A DNA stretch of 64,000 nucleotides from Capnocytophaga periodontitidis (GCF_016126015.1 NZ_JAEFDB010000001.1:62001-126000), one strand, 5' to 3'; shown: positions 1 through 8,948, counted from the first letter of the stretch. Translations and numbers: made by a program. The notes: generated from the sequence alone by a model not told the origin.

Positions 1-453
1 AGGATTAGGGTTGGATATTTCGGTTAAGAGGAATAAGCCTTCACGAGCATAATCATTGCTATTCTTCTCCATTGTAGGAGTTTTTACAGCATCGGTAACA
101 GTAATAGTAATAGGATTAGTGCGGTAAGTCCTACCGTCAATCTCTATACTTGCTTGCCCGATAGTAAAGTTACCTTTGTTTTTAGGTTCTAAGATATAGA
201 CATAGGTTTTGGAGAAACTGCTTACTCCATTAATCCACGATTTAGAAATTGATTGAGAGGGACCCATTACCACTGTAAATCCGTGAAAATTAGGTGGGGT
301 GAAGTTATCTCCGTCTTTATTCATAGAGAACTCTATACGCAAGCGTTCGTTAGCTCCTAATTGATTTTTACTCACTTCGGCTTTAAACTCTACTTGTTGT
401 GCATAGAGACTTTGGATTAAGAAAGTTATAAAAAATATAATCTTGTATTTCAT
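1..453 (-). CDS. batD: BatD family protein, N-terminal part (runs off the window start)
   Basis: The frame read leftward from an ATG at 453 stays open for 151 codons to the window edge, so only the N-terminus is present. It starts with a signal peptide (MKYKIIFFITFLIQSLYA, then QQ). The next part carries the segments GPSQSIS, SWINGVSSFSKTY and GNFTIGQASIEIDG, which are characteristic of the BatD (oxygen tolerance) family. BatD proteins are exported, usually with a later transmembrane anchor that lies outside the window. The gene follows the batC-like gene on the same strand with about 45 bases between, in the usual batB-batC-batD order. The family is linked to aerotolerance and envelope stress in Bacteroides, but its molecular function is not settled. 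The family call is firm. Confidence 0.87.
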   Translation of the reverse strand, partial: MKYKIIFFITFLIQSLYAQQVEFKAEVSKNQLGANERLRIEFSMNKDGDNFTPPNFHGFTVVMGPSQSISKSWINGVSSFSKTYVYILEPKNKGNFTIGQASIEIDGRTYRTNPITITVTDAVKTPTMEKNSNDYAREGLFLLTEISNPNP

Positions 454-498
454 TTTTTATTATTATTTGTTAAAAAGGTGAATTGTTATTCACTTCTA

Positions 499-1401
499 TT
501 ACCAATCTTTTTCAGATTTAGCGCGTTGTCCTTTTACTTTTTGAGCATTGATTTTCTCTTGAGTTTTGCGCTCTTCGTTGTTCATAGCTTCTAAAATGCG
601 CTCCATTTGTTGTGGAGAAAGAGATGAAGGACGCTGTTGTCTACCTTGCCCTTGTCCGTTTTGGTCTTTATCTTGTTGATTGTTTTGATTAGGGTCTTTT
701 TGATCGTTACCCTTATCCTTATTTTTATCTTGCTTGTTATCGCCTTGATCTTTGTTGTCCTTATTATCTTGGTTGTTCTGGTTATTTTTATTGTTTTGGT
801 TTTGGTTATTCTGGTTTTGGTTATTCTGGTTTTGTTGATTTTGCTGGTTGTTTTGGTTTTGTTGATTTTGCTGATTGTTCTGATTTTGTTGGTTATTTTT
901 ATCTTTATTATTCTTGTTGTCTTGTGGAGGTGGAGGATTTTGTTTGAGCATTTCTTTGGCTACAGCTAAATTATAACGAGTTTCTTCGTCTTTAGGGTTA
1001 TGGCGAAGAGATTCTTTATAAGTAAGAACAGCCTTTTCGTATTCTTTTTTCTTCATAAAGGCATTGCCCAAATTGTGGAACGCCCTGTGTTTTTCATCTT
1101 CACTAATCTTATCGGAAGCAGAAGCGTTTTTGAGTCGGGAGAAAGCCTCGTCATAACTTTTTTGTTGGTAATACATAGTGCCGAGGTTATATTGGGCAGT
1201 AGCATTGTTTTTATCTTCGGCTATTGCTTTGCGATATTCCACTTCGGCTTGTATAGGTTTATCACTTTTGAGAGCAGTATTGCCTTCATAAGTGTATTTT
1301 TTAGAGTTAGCCATTGCTTTTAGAGCTTCTTTTTCTGCTTTGTTTTGAGCAAAAGCAGAGAGAGAGAGTAAGGATAATGATATGTATAGAATGTTTTTCA
1401 T
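499..1401 (-). CDS. batC: BatC-like tetratricopeptide repeat protein with Q/N-rich tail
   Basis: An exported TPR protein of about 300 residues. I choose the ATG at 1401 because it gives a clean signal peptide (MKNILYISLSLLSLSAFAQ) directly after the batB stop at 1403-1405. An upstream in-frame ATG at 1419 would add six charged residues and overlap batB. Three TPR-like units follow (for example AQYNLGTMYYQQKSYDEA and AFHNLGNAFMKKKEYEKA). Then comes a long tract almost wholly of N, Q, K and D, and a basic C-terminus. TPR proteins in bat clusters probably act as periplasmic scaffolds for the VWA proteins; that role is inferred. The low-complexity tail is encoded by near-repetitive DNA and may vary in length between strains. 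Confidence 0.85.
   Translation of the reverse strand: MKNILYISLSLLSLSAFAQNKAEKEALKAMANSKKYTYEGNTALKSDKPIQAEVEYRKAIAEDKNNATAQYNLGTMYYQQKSYDEAFSRLKNASASDKISEDEKHRAFHNLGNAFMKKKEYEKAVLTYKESLRHNPKDEETRYNLAVAKEMLKQNPPPPQDNKNNKDKNNQQNQNNQQNQQNQNNQQNQQNQNNQNQNNQNQNNKNNQNNQDNKDNKDQGDNKQDKNKDKGNDQKDPNQNNQQDKDQNGQGQGRQQRPSSLSPQQMERILEAMNNEERKTQEKINAQKVKGQRAKSEKDW
776..902. repeat. Degenerate tandem repeat coding the N/Q-rich tract of batC
   Basis: Units built from TTCTGGTTTTGGTTA-like 15-mers and TTTTGTTGATTTTGCTGGTTG-like longer units recur here, and on the minus strand they encode repeated NNQNQ and NNQQNQQNQ blocks. All visible units are multiples of three bases, so slippage would change tract length without breaking the frame. 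Confidence 0.7.
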
Positions 1402-1402
1402 T

Positions 1403-2440
1403 TTACTTTTTTCTTTCATTAAATAGATTCAATTTCTTCACCCATTGTGTTTTGCGTTCAAAAATAGTAAGATCTAATAGAAGTAATAGTAAAGCACCTC
1501 CTAAAAACCACTGAAATTGGTCTTTGAAATCTACAAACTTTTGGGTATCGAACTGACTTTTTTCAGTACCGTCTAATATTTTATTAATTTGGTTTACTGC
1601 TTTTTGAGTGTTATCACCGTTGAGGTATTCACCTCCTGCATTGCTCGCTATCTGTTGCAAGAGTTCGGGGTTGAGCTTGGTAATTACTACTTCGCCATTG
1701 CTGTCGCGTTTATAAGTTTGTCCGCCTCCTTCTTTTATAGGGATAGGAGCTCCTTTTTCAGTACCAATACCTATGGTATAAATGTGTACCCCTTTTTCTT
1801 GTGCTTCCGAAGCAATTTCAGTAGCACCCATTTCGTGGTCTTCGCCATCGCTGAGGATGAAGAGCAAGCGGGCTGTAGGGCTCTTGTCGTCAAAATAATT
1901 GCTTGCCATACGTATTGCCTCTTGAATAGCAGTACCTTGTGAGGAAAGCATATCGGTATTCATACCTTGGAGAAACATTTTTGCCGCCGAATGGTCGGTT
2001 GTGAGCGCTAATTGAGGGTAAGCACTCGCTGCATAAGCCACGATGCCCACGCGGTCGCCTTTTAGCTGACTAATAGTCTCAAAAGCAATGCGTTTCGCTT
2101 TTTCTAAACGGTTAGGAGCTACATCTTCAGCAAGCATACTTTTAGAGACATCGATAGCAAAAACGATATCCACTCCTTCGCGTTTTACAGTCTCAATTTT
2201 AGTGCCTATTTTAGGATTAGCCAAAGCAATGCTCAGCAGTAAGAACACTACAGCCAAAACACTCCACTTCACCCACAGTTTGAAGCGGGATCGGTCGGGG
2301 GCTAAACGTCTAAGAGTTGATGAGGAAGCAAATTGCTTTTGCAATCGGCGTTTGCGAAGCATTGAAAAGGCAAAAATGATAAATAGCGGAATGAGTATCG
2401 CTATGAGCCAAAGATATATTTTTTCGTCGATATGAACCAT
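1403..2440 (-). CDS. batB: VWA domain protein BatB (aerotolerance operon)
   Basis: A 345-residue membrane protein. It has two N-terminal transmembrane segments (about 8-26 and 57-74), a von Willebrand A domain from about 90 to 290, and a C-terminal hydrophobic segment (about 314-332). The MIDAS motif is intact: DVSKS at 97-101, with SDGED further on. This fits the Bat VWA family (BatA/BatB), whose metal-binding domain faces the periplasm. It leads a cluster with the TPR gene and batD. No moxR, DUF58 or batA gene lies upstream: the next item is a non-coding stretch, gene remnants and a tRNA. A Bacteroidota -7 box at 2527-2534 suggests the cluster is transcribed from here. BatA is possible instead, but a following TPR gene fits batB better. 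Confidence 0.88.
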   Translation of the reverse strand: MVHIDEKIYLWLIAILIPLFIIFAFSMLRKRRLQKQFASSSTLRRLAPDRSRFKLWVKWSVLAVVFLLLSIALANPKIGTKIETVKREGVDIVFAIDVSKSMLAEDVAPNRLEKAKRIAFETISQLKGDRVGIVAYAASAYPQLALTTDHSAAKMFLQGMNTDMLSSQGTAIQEAIRMASNYFDDKSPTARLLFILSDGEDHEMGATEIASEAQEKGVHIYTIGIGTEKGAPIPIKEGGGQTYKRDSNGEVVITKLNPELLQQIASNAGGEYLNGDNTQKAVNQINKILDGTEKSQFDTQKFVDFKDQFQWFLGGALLLLLLDLTIFERKTQWVKKLNLFNERKK

Positions 2441-2526
2441 AAGTTAATTAGTAAAATGAGTAAATTTAGCAATTAGTTGATTTGTAATAAGCAGATTGTG
2501 ATAATCAAATATTGCGCCAAACGTTG

Positions 2527-2534
2527 CAAAAATA
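2527..2534 (-). promoter_or_regulatory. Promoter -7 box TATTTTTG for the bat cluster
   Basis: Read on the minus strand this is TATTTTTG followed by C, matching the TAnnTTTG consensus, about 85 bases before the batB ATG. On the plus strand, repeated words such as TTAGTTATTAG lie just upstream (2560-2600). Confidence 0.5.
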
Positions 2535-2656
2535 ATAATTATTTCTTAATTTAGACATTAGTTATTAGTTGCTAACGACTAACCACTAAAAACTAACTAC
2601 TATTTTTCTGTTATTTTTAAAATAATTAGTGTCTTTGTCTCATAAAATCAATTGTT

Positions 2657-2902
2657 ATGAGCGCTTAAAAAATAAATCCAATAGTTTTAGAAAAAGCCAA
2701 GCGTTACTCAGAAAATAATATTTTGAATGAACGTGAGTTAGGAGAATTTTATAAAAAAGAGTGGAATGAGAAGACAAAACACATTGATATGAATCCTATT
2801 TTCAAACAACTTGATGAAATTGTTTCCAAGTAAATGAATATAGATATTGATGCTGTAAGGTTTGATTCTCTTTCGCAAAATAAAGCGAATAAAAGTTTGT
2901 AG
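2657..2902 (+). pseudogene. Remnants of two small genes of unknown function
   Basis: Reading from an ATG at 2657 gives three codons and a TAA (2666-2668). The same frame then stays open as a plausible protein (KINPIVLEKAKRYSEN... to DEIVSK) ending at 2833. The next base begins an ATG (2834) whose frame runs only 23 codons (MNIDIDAVRF...) to a TAG at 2902. The composition looks like real coding sequence and the TAAATG junction looks like a translationally coupled pair, but one part has an early stop and the other is truncated. I do not recognise the family. The upstream part could instead start at a non-ATG codon. Confidence 0.4.
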
Positions 2903-2941
2903 GAATTAAATTTTGTTGTATCTTTGCGCCATAAATAATAC

Positions 2942-3014
2942 GCGAAAATAGCTCAGTTGGTAGAGCGCAACCTTCCCAAGGTTGAGGTCGCGGGTTCGAG
3001 ACCCGTTTTTCGCT
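2942..3014 (+). tRNA. tRNA-Gly (anticodon CCC)
   Basis: A full cloverleaf of 73 bases. The acceptor arm is GCGAAAA pairing with TTTTCGC, the D arm GCTC/GAGC, and the anticodon stem CAACC/GGTTG around loop TTCCCAA. The T arm is GCGGG TTCGAGA CCCGT, and the discriminator is T3014. The 3-prime CCA is not encoded. The anticodon CCC reads GGG. A -7-like TATCTTTG lies just upstream (about 2929-2936). Confidence 0.95.
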
Positions 3015-3122
3015 CTTTTTAATGATTAATTGTTAAATGAATATCACGCCACAAGCCCTCCCTTGTACCCCTTTAAGCAGTACTCTCAAGAGATACAGTG
3101 GTATATTCTTTTCTAATAGTAC

Positions 3123-3163
3123 AATAGCTATATTTTTCTTTTGAAAAATGTAGCTATTTTTTT
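3123..3163 (+). terminator. Rho-independent terminator after tRNA-Gly
   Basis: A 16-bp stem (3123-3138 with 3143-3158, one G-U pair), a TTTT loop and a following T run. It lies just before the ATG of the next gene. Confidence 0.75.
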
Positions 3164-3169
3164 ATCACT

Positions 3170-4108
3170 ATGAAGCAAACACTCTTATTATTTATGTTTT
3201 TATCTCTTACCATTGTACGCGGGCAACATACATCGGGCGGATATAAGCCTTTCCTCAACCAATATGGACTTAAAGGGAAGGTTAAAACGCTTATAGAATA
3301 TAACGAATATGGCTCTTCAACAAGGTATTATTTCAATAAAAAAGGGCAGCTTGTGAGTTATCAAACGTATAGCAGTGACGGGAATAAGGTAAAGGAAATT
3401 ATGTTTGAGTATACCGATGATGGCAAACTAAAAACGATGAAAAGCGATGAGTCTCTGTCGGTATTTACTCAGTTGCCTAACAATGTGCTGCAAGAGACAG
3501 TAACTGTAAATATAAGTGGTATCAAGGCGGGTGAGACTTACCTTTATACGTATGATAGCAAAGGAAATTTGCTTTCTAAGGAGAGGAAAACGAAGGGAGG
3601 TTATGATGGTATCAACTACAAAGAGCTTTATGAATACGACAGTGCGGGCAGACTTTTGGTAAAGCAATACGACCTCGCCTATATGAAAAAAAGGAAAGAC
3701 TCTTTTGGAGGGAGTTATAGCGAGAAAGACAATATGGAGGTATATCAATACGATACTAACGGGCAACTGAAAAAACATACTCAATATGATACTGATGGGA
3801 AAATAGAACTGATAGAAGACTATAAGGGTGGCGTACTTGTATCTAAACAAGAGTATATATTAGGAAATTTTAGGGGGAGGACGAAATACATTTATAACAA
3901 TACTACACATCAAATAAGAGAAGAGTATTACGAGGATAAAACTGGTGTAAAACCTTCTTTTACAAAAGTTTATCAGCTTACTTATGATAAGATGGGAAAT
4001 CTAATCCTAAAAGTCTTGATAGCAGAAGAATCATCTGGGAAAGTTAAGAATTTTAAAGGGAATGATATTCAAATAGAAGAAAAACGAGAATTAGAATATT
4101 ATCCGTAA
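3170..4108 (+). CDS. Secreted YD-repeat-like protein of unknown function
   Basis: A 312-residue protein with a signal peptide (MKQTLLLFMFLSLTIVRGQ). The body holds irregular repeats of the RHS/YD type, with units such as YTYDSKGNLLSK, YEYDSAGRLLVK and YQYDTNGQLKK. These repeats form beta-rich folds in larger RHS proteins, but here there is no toxin domain, core box or C-terminal T9SS-type signal that I can see. It stands alone between a terminator (3163) and carB (4183). The function is unknown; a surface or periplasmic role is inferred from the signal peptide only. Confidence 0.75.
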   Translation: MKQTLLLFMFLSLTIVRGQHTSGGYKPFLNQYGLKGKVKTLIEYNEYGSSTRYYFNKKGQLVSYQTYSSDGNKVKEIMFEYTDDGKLKTMKSDESLSVFTQLPNNVLQETVTVNISGIKAGETYLYTYDSKGNLLSKERKTKGGYDGINYKELYEYDSAGRLLVKQYDLAYMKKRKDSFGGSYSEKDNMEVYQYDTNGQLKKHTQYDTDGKIELIEDYKGGVLVSKQEYILGNFRGRTKYIYNNTTHQIREEYYEDKTGVKPSFTKVYQLTYDKMGNLILKVLIAEESSGKVKNFKGNDIQIEEKRELEYYP

Positions 4109-4182
4109 GACCGTAATAATGCTAACCATACAACAAAATTTAGCACTTGTAAATACTAAAAACACAGCAATATCTATATAAA

Positions 4183-7035
4183 ATGCCTAAAAGAAACGAC
4201 CTACATTGTGTTCTGCTCATAGGATCAGGACCTATTATCATCGGACAAGCCTGCGAGTTTGACTACTCAGGCTCGCAATCATTGCGCTCTTTGCGCGAAG
4301 ACTGTATCAAAACCATACTTATTAACTCTAACCCTGCTACGATTATGACAGACCCCTCTATGGCGGATGTGGTCTATCTGAAACCTCTCACCACTAAATC
4401 ATTAGTGGAAATTCTAAAAGCTCACCCCGAAATAGATGCGGTACTTCCTACAATGGGGGGACAAACAGCGCTCAACCTCTGTATTGAGGCTGACGAAAAA
4501 GGTATCTGGAAAGACTTTGGAGTAGAAATCATCGGGGTAGATATCGATGCGATACAAATCACTGAAGACCGCGAGAAGTTCCGGATACTGCTTGGCCAGA
4601 TTGGTATCCCAATGGCACCTTCTGAAACAGCTACTTCTTTCCTCAAAGGGAAAGAAATCGCGCAACGCTTTGGTTTTCCGTTAGTAATACGTCCGTCCTT
4701 TACTTTGGGCGGTACAGGGGCATCTATCGTCTATAAAAAAGAGGATTTTGATATGCTCCTCAATCGCGGTTTGGAAGCCTCGCCTATCCACGAGGTGCTT
4801 ATCGACAAAGCCCTTTTAGGCTGGAAGGAGTACGAACTTGAGCTTTTGCGCGACAAGAATGACAATGTGGCCATTATCTGTACCATCGAAAATATGGATC
4901 CTATGGGTATCCACACTGGGGATTCTATTACGGTAGCCCCTGCGATGACTCTATCTGACCGCACTTTCCAACGTATGCGCGATATGGCTATTAAGATGAT
5001 GCGCAGTATAGGCGATTTTGCGGGGGGGTGTAATGTGCAGTTTGCAGTGTCGCCTGATGAAAAGGAAGATATTATCGCTATTGAAATCAACCCACGTGTA
5101 TCGCGCTCTTCAGCTTTGGCGTCTAAGGCTACAGGTTATCCTATTGCTAAGATTGCTACCAAACTGGCTATCGGTTACCATTTAGACGAACTGCAAAACC
5201 AAATCACCAAATCTACCTCTGCTTTCTTTGAGCCTACGTTAGATTATGTGATTGTAAAAATACCGCGTTGGAACTTCGATAAATTTGAGGGGTCTGACCG
5301 CACTATTGGCTTGCAAATGAAGTCGGTAGGTGAGGTAATGGGTATAGGGCGTTCTTTCCAAGAGGCATTACAGAAAGCTACCCAATCGCTCGAAATCAAA
5401 CGCAATGGTTTAGGAGCTGACGGCAAAGGCTATAAAAATTACGAACAGATTATCGAGAAACTCACCTACCCCAGCTGGGATAGGGTGTTTGTGATATACG
5501 ATGCGGTACAGATGGGTATTCCACTGAGCCGTATCCACGAAATCACCAAGATAGATATGTGGTTCCTCAAACAATACGAAGAGTTATGTGCGCTCGAAAA
5601 AGAAATATCGCACTACAAAATAGACACTATACCTAAAGAACTCCTTTTTGAAGCTAAACAAAAAGGTTTTGCTGACCGACAAATTGCTTATATGGTGGGC
5701 TGTTGGGAGAGCGAAGTACACAAGAAACGCGAAGAGCTCAACATACGTCGTGTGTTTAAATTAGTAGATACTTGTGCTGCCGAGTTTAAGGCGCAAACCC
5801 CTTATTATTATTCTACTTTTGAGGCACCTATCCGCACTGCTGACGGCAAGGAATACGTAGCCAACGACAGTGTAGTAACCGACCGCAAAAAGGTAGTAGT
5901 ACTCGGTTCAGGTCCTAATCGTATAGGGCAAGGTATTGAGTTCGACTACTGCTGTGTGCACGGGGTATTAGCGGCTAAAGAATGTGGTTATGAAACCATA
6001 ATGATAAACTGTAACCCTGAGACTGTTTCCACAGACTTTGACACAGCTGATAAACTCTATTTTGAACCTGTGTTCTGGGAGTATATCTATGATATTATTC
6101 AACACGAAAAACCAGAAGGGGTAATTGTACAGCTCGGCGGACAAACAGCGCTCAAATTGGCTGAGAAATTGGATAAATATGGCATTAAAATTATAGGTAC
6201 TAGCTTCCAGTCGCTAGATTTAGCAGAAGATAGAGGTAGTTTTTCAACCCTGCTGAAAGAGAATAATATTCCTTATCCGCGTTTTGGGGTAGCCGAAACA
6301 GCCGATGAGGCGCTCAAACTCTCTGATGAACTTGACTTCCCATTATTGGTACGTCCTTCGTATGTATTGGGAGGACAAGGAATGAAGATTGTGATTAACA
6401 AAGAAGAGTTGGAAGCCCACGTGGTAGACCTCTTGCGCAAGATACCTAACAACAAACTCCTACTCGACCATTATCTTGACGGCGCCATAGAAGCGGAAGC
6501 TGATGCTATTTGTGATGGCGAGAATGTGTATATCATTGGTATTATGGAGCATATAGAGCCTTGTGGTATCCACTCAGGCGATAGTAACGCTACCTTGCCA
6601 CCGTTCAACTTGGGTGAATTTGTACTCCAACAAATAAAAGACCATACGCATAAGATAGCCTTAGCACTGAACACAGTAGGACTTATCAATGTGCAGTTTG
6701 CTGTAAAAGACGATATAGTGTATATCATTGAGGCAAACCCACGTGCTTCGCGTACAGTGCCATTTATCTCTAAAGCTTACCAAGAGCCGTATGTAAACTA
6801 TGCTACCAAGGTAATGCTCGGCGAGAAGAAACTCACTGATTTCCATTTCAATCCGCATTTAGAGGGCTTTGCTATCAAGCAACCTGTGTTCTCGTTTAAC
6901 AAATTCCCGAATGTAGATAAGAAGCTAGGACCTGAAATGAAATCTACTGGCGAAAGTATTTTGTTTATAGATAGCCTTAAAGATGATGCTTTCTACGATA
7001 TTTATACAAGGAGGAAGATGTATCTTTCAAAATAA
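4183..7035 (+). CDS. carB: Carbamoyl-phosphate synthase large subunit, short form
   Basis: CarB makes carbamoyl phosphate from ammonia (supplied by CarA), bicarbonate and two ATP, for pyrimidine and arginine synthesis. The two homologous halves are plain: the first opens with LIGSGPIIIGQACEFDYSG and the second (near residue 575) with VLGSGPNRIGQGIEFDYC. Each has its ATP-grasp segments (RPSFTLGGTGAS, RPSYVLGGQGMK) and metal-binding EINPR / EANPR motifs. At 950 residues it stops shortly after the second ATP-grasp domain. The C-terminal MGS-like allosteric domain of E. coli CarB (about 1073 residues) is absent. No carA gene is adjacent. A strong terminator follows at once. Confidence 0.96.
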   Translation: MPKRNDLHCVLLIGSGPIIIGQACEFDYSGSQSLRSLREDCIKTILINSNPATIMTDPSMADVVYLKPLTTKSLVEILKAHPEIDAVLPTMGGQTALNLCIEADEKGIWKDFGVEIIGVDIDAIQITEDREKFRILLGQIGIPMAPSETATSFLKGKEIAQRFGFPLVIRPSFTLGGTGASIVYKKEDFDMLLNRGLEASPIHEVLIDKALLGWKEYELELLRDKNDNVAIICTIENMDPMGIHTGDSITVAPAMTLSDRTFQRMRDMAIKMMRSIGDFAGGCNVQFAVSPDEKEDIIAIEINPRVSRSSALASKATGYPIAKIATKLAIGYHLDELQNQITKSTSAFFEPTLDYVIVKIPRWNFDKFEGSDRTIGLQMKSVGEVMGIGRSFQEALQKATQSLEIKRNGLGADGKGYKNYEQIIEKLTYPSWDRVFVIYDAVQMGIPLSRIHEITKIDMWFLKQYEELCALEKEISHYKIDTIPKELLFEAKQKGFADRQIAYMVGCWESEVHKKREELNIRRVFKLVDTCAAEFKAQTPYYYSTFEAPIRTADGKEYVANDSVVTDRKKVVVLGSGPNRIGQGIEFDYCCVHGVLAAKECGYETIMINCNPETVSTDFDTADKLYFEPVFWEYIYDIIQHEKPEGVIVQLGGQTALKLAEKLDKYGIKIIGTSFQSLDLAEDRGSFSTLLKENNIPYPRFGVAETADEALKLSDELDFPLLVRPSYVLGGQGMKIVINKEELEAHVVDLLRKIPNNKLLLDHYLDGAIEAEADAICDGENVYIIGIMEHIEPCGIHSGDSNATLPPFNLGEFVLQQIKDHTHKIALALNTVGLINVQFAVKDDIVYIIEANPRASRTVPFISKAYQEPYVNYATKVMLGEKKLTDFHFNPHLEGFAIKQPVFSFNKFPNVDKKLGPEMKSTGESILFIDSLKDDAFYDIYTRRKMYLSK

Positions 7036-7041
7036 AAAACT

Positions 7042-7069
7042 AAAAGGGCAAGCGTGGGCTTGCCTTTTT
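7042..7069 (+). terminator. carB terminator
   Basis: A 12-bp stem (7042-7053 with 7058-7069, one G-U pair) with GTGG loop and terminal T run, seven bases after the carB stop. Confidence 0.85.
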
Positions 7070-7081
7070 GGTTTTTAGTTG

Positions 7082-7089
7082 TATATTTG
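7082..7089 (+). promoter_or_regulatory. Promoter -7 box TATATTTG of the DUF262 gene
   Basis: TATATTTGC matches the Bacteroidota consensus, 33 bases before the ATG at 7122. It shows that an upstream TTG start (7068) would lie before the transcript begins. Confidence 0.6.
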
Positions 7090-7121
7090 CAGAAATTTTA
7101 GAATACAAATTTAATAGTATT

Positions 7122-8948
7122 ATGGCAAAGAATATTGAACCAACTTTAAAATTAATAAGCAGTTATTTACGATTAAAAAAGTCTGAAAATTTTGTTATTC
7201 CTGAATACCAACGTGGTTATTCGTGGGATATAGCTCAATGTGATAAACTATGGCAGGATATAGAAAACTTCATAGAATCAGATGCTGAAGATCCTTATTT
7301 TTTTGGTACAATTATCGTAGATTGCTCTCTATCTGATAAGTTCAGTCTTATTGATGGACAACAGCGAACTACTACCTTTTTGTTATTGCTTAAGGCAATG
7401 CTTATAAGACTCAATGAAGCAATAGCTAAAGTACCTAATGATGAAGATTCCGAGGAGCTTAAAGCGGGACTTAAAGCAAGACGCAATCAAATTATGGGAA
7501 TACTATATAAAGCTGAAGCTGAAGATATTCCTTCAATGCTTAAAGATCCTGATAAGACTAAAAATATACTCATTTTAGAAAACAAATCTATTAATGAGCT
7601 CTATAATAATGAAATAAAAAAAATTATTGAAGCAAGTGATTATGTAGAAGCTGAAAGAAATGTAGAGAAAATTCAAAGGAAGCAAAAGGATAACAAATAT
7701 ACTCGTCATTTTCGTAACTTTAAATACTTTTTCATTAAGTTAGGAGAGAAGTCAGAAACACAGCTCAATAAGTTTGCTAAGATATTTTTGACCAAATGTG
7801 AAGTAATAGAGATTCGCAGTTGGCAAATAGAACAAGCTATCACGATGTTTAATTCTTTAAACTCTACAGGCTTACCACTTTCTGATGCTGATATTATTTC
7901 AGCCCAATTATACTCTAAAACTAAAGGAGATAAAACTGTTTTTAACGAGCAATGGGAAAATATAAGCAAACTTTCTAATGAATTGAATAATTGTAAAATA
8001 ACTAATATAGATGGTATTTTACAGCAATTTATGTACATCAATCGAGCTGTAAACCAAGATTACTTAAGTACTAAAGAAGATGGAAATATTTCTATTGATG
8101 TAGCTACTCCTGGGTTAAGACGTTATTACACTGATATTGAGCGAAAATTATTAGAAGAACCTTTAGTTCTCTGTCAAAAGCTTACCAAAATAGCTTACAT
8201 TTGGAATCATATAAAAGACTATCCTATAGTTAAATTATTGTTGAAATATAATGAAAATGCTAAGTTATTTTTATCTGCTTATCTATATCGTTATAAAGTA
8301 GAAGAAATTACCGAAGCAAGTTTATTAGAAATAGCTGAATCTTTGCTCAAAATATTCACTATTTTAGAGTTAAGTGATATTGGTTATTCAAGTGCTAAAT
8401 TCAAGACATTCCTTTTTGGAGAAGCTATTAAGTTAGTAGATAAAAAAGTTTCTATTGATACTATAAAAAATGATTTTCAAGAACATATTAGAGCCAATTG
8501 GAATGAAGAAGAACTAAAAGAGGCTATTGACGAGTATGATAAAAACTTGTTAGTCTACCTCAATGAATACATATATACCAAACAGAAAGGATTAAAATTT
8601 GATTTTGCTGAGAATGTAAATATCGAACATATAATGCCTACTAGTGGTAGAAATATACCTACTATACAGCAAGATGCAAAAATCAGTAGTAAAGAAGAGT
8701 TTAACAATTTAGTGAATAAGTTAGGTAATAAAATTCTTCTTGAAGAGGATATTAACAAATCCATAGGAAATGAATGGTTTAAGACAAAGAAGCAAACCTC
8801 TGTAATCTATAAATCAGGATATAAAGATAGTAAGTATGCTATTGCAATAGCTTTAATCAACTATCCTAAAGATAAATGGACAAAGAAAGATATCGAAGAA
8901 GCAACTCAAAAAGCAGCTGCTAGAATTGTTAACTTTATATTTAGTTGA
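7122..8948 (+). CDS. DUF262/DUF1524 (GmrSD-like) protein, putative nucleic-acid defence nuclease
   Basis: About 608 residues from the ATG at 7122. The N-terminal DUF262 (GmrS-like) domain shows IPEYQRGYSW and LIDGQQRTTT, the two hallmark motifs thought to bind and hydrolyse nucleotide. The C-terminal DUF1524 (GmrD-like) domain, near residues 500-600, has NIEHIMPTSG, an HNH/His-Me-type nuclease signature. In T4-type GmrSD type IV restriction the two act together on glucosylated hydroxymethylcytosine DNA; here both are on one chain. The gene is alone, with its own promoter and no methylase or partner beside it. A role in phage defence is inferred from the family, and the modified substrate is unknown. 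Confidence 0.85.
   Translation: MAKNIEPTLKLISSYLRLKKSENFVIPEYQRGYSWDIAQCDKLWQDIENFIESDAEDPYFFGTIIVDCSLSDKFSLIDGQQRTTTFLLLLKAMLIRLNEAIAKVPNDEDSEELKAGLKARRNQIMGILYKAEAEDIPSMLKDPDKTKNILILENKSINELYNNEIKKIIEASDYVEAERNVEKIQRKQKDNKYTRHFRNFKYFFIKLGEKSETQLNKFAKIFLTKCEVIEIRSWQIEQAITMFNSLNSTGLPLSDADIISAQLYSKTKGDKTVFNEQWENISKLSNELNNCKITNIDGILQQFMYINRAVNQDYLSTKEDGNISIDVATPGLRRYYTDIERKLLEEPLVLCQKLTKIAYIWNHIKDYPIVKLLLKYNENAKLFLSAYLYRYKVEEITEASLLEIAESLLKIFTILELSDIGYSSAKFKTFLFGEAIKLVDKKVSIDTIKNDFQEHIRANWNEEELKEAIDEYDKNLLVYLNEYIYTKQKGLKFDFAENVNIEHIMPTSGRNIPTIQQDAKISSKEEFNNLVNKLGNKILLEEDINKSIGNEWFKTKKQTSVIYKSGYKDSKYAIAIALINYPKDKWTKKDIEEATQKAAARIVNFIFS

Noticed and set aside
637-969. Long hydrophobic plus-strand frame opposite batC
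   Set aside because: It is the antisense of the N/Q codon repeats (GTT/TTG/TTA), which gives V, L and I by composition. The minus-strand TPR protein is clearly the gene.
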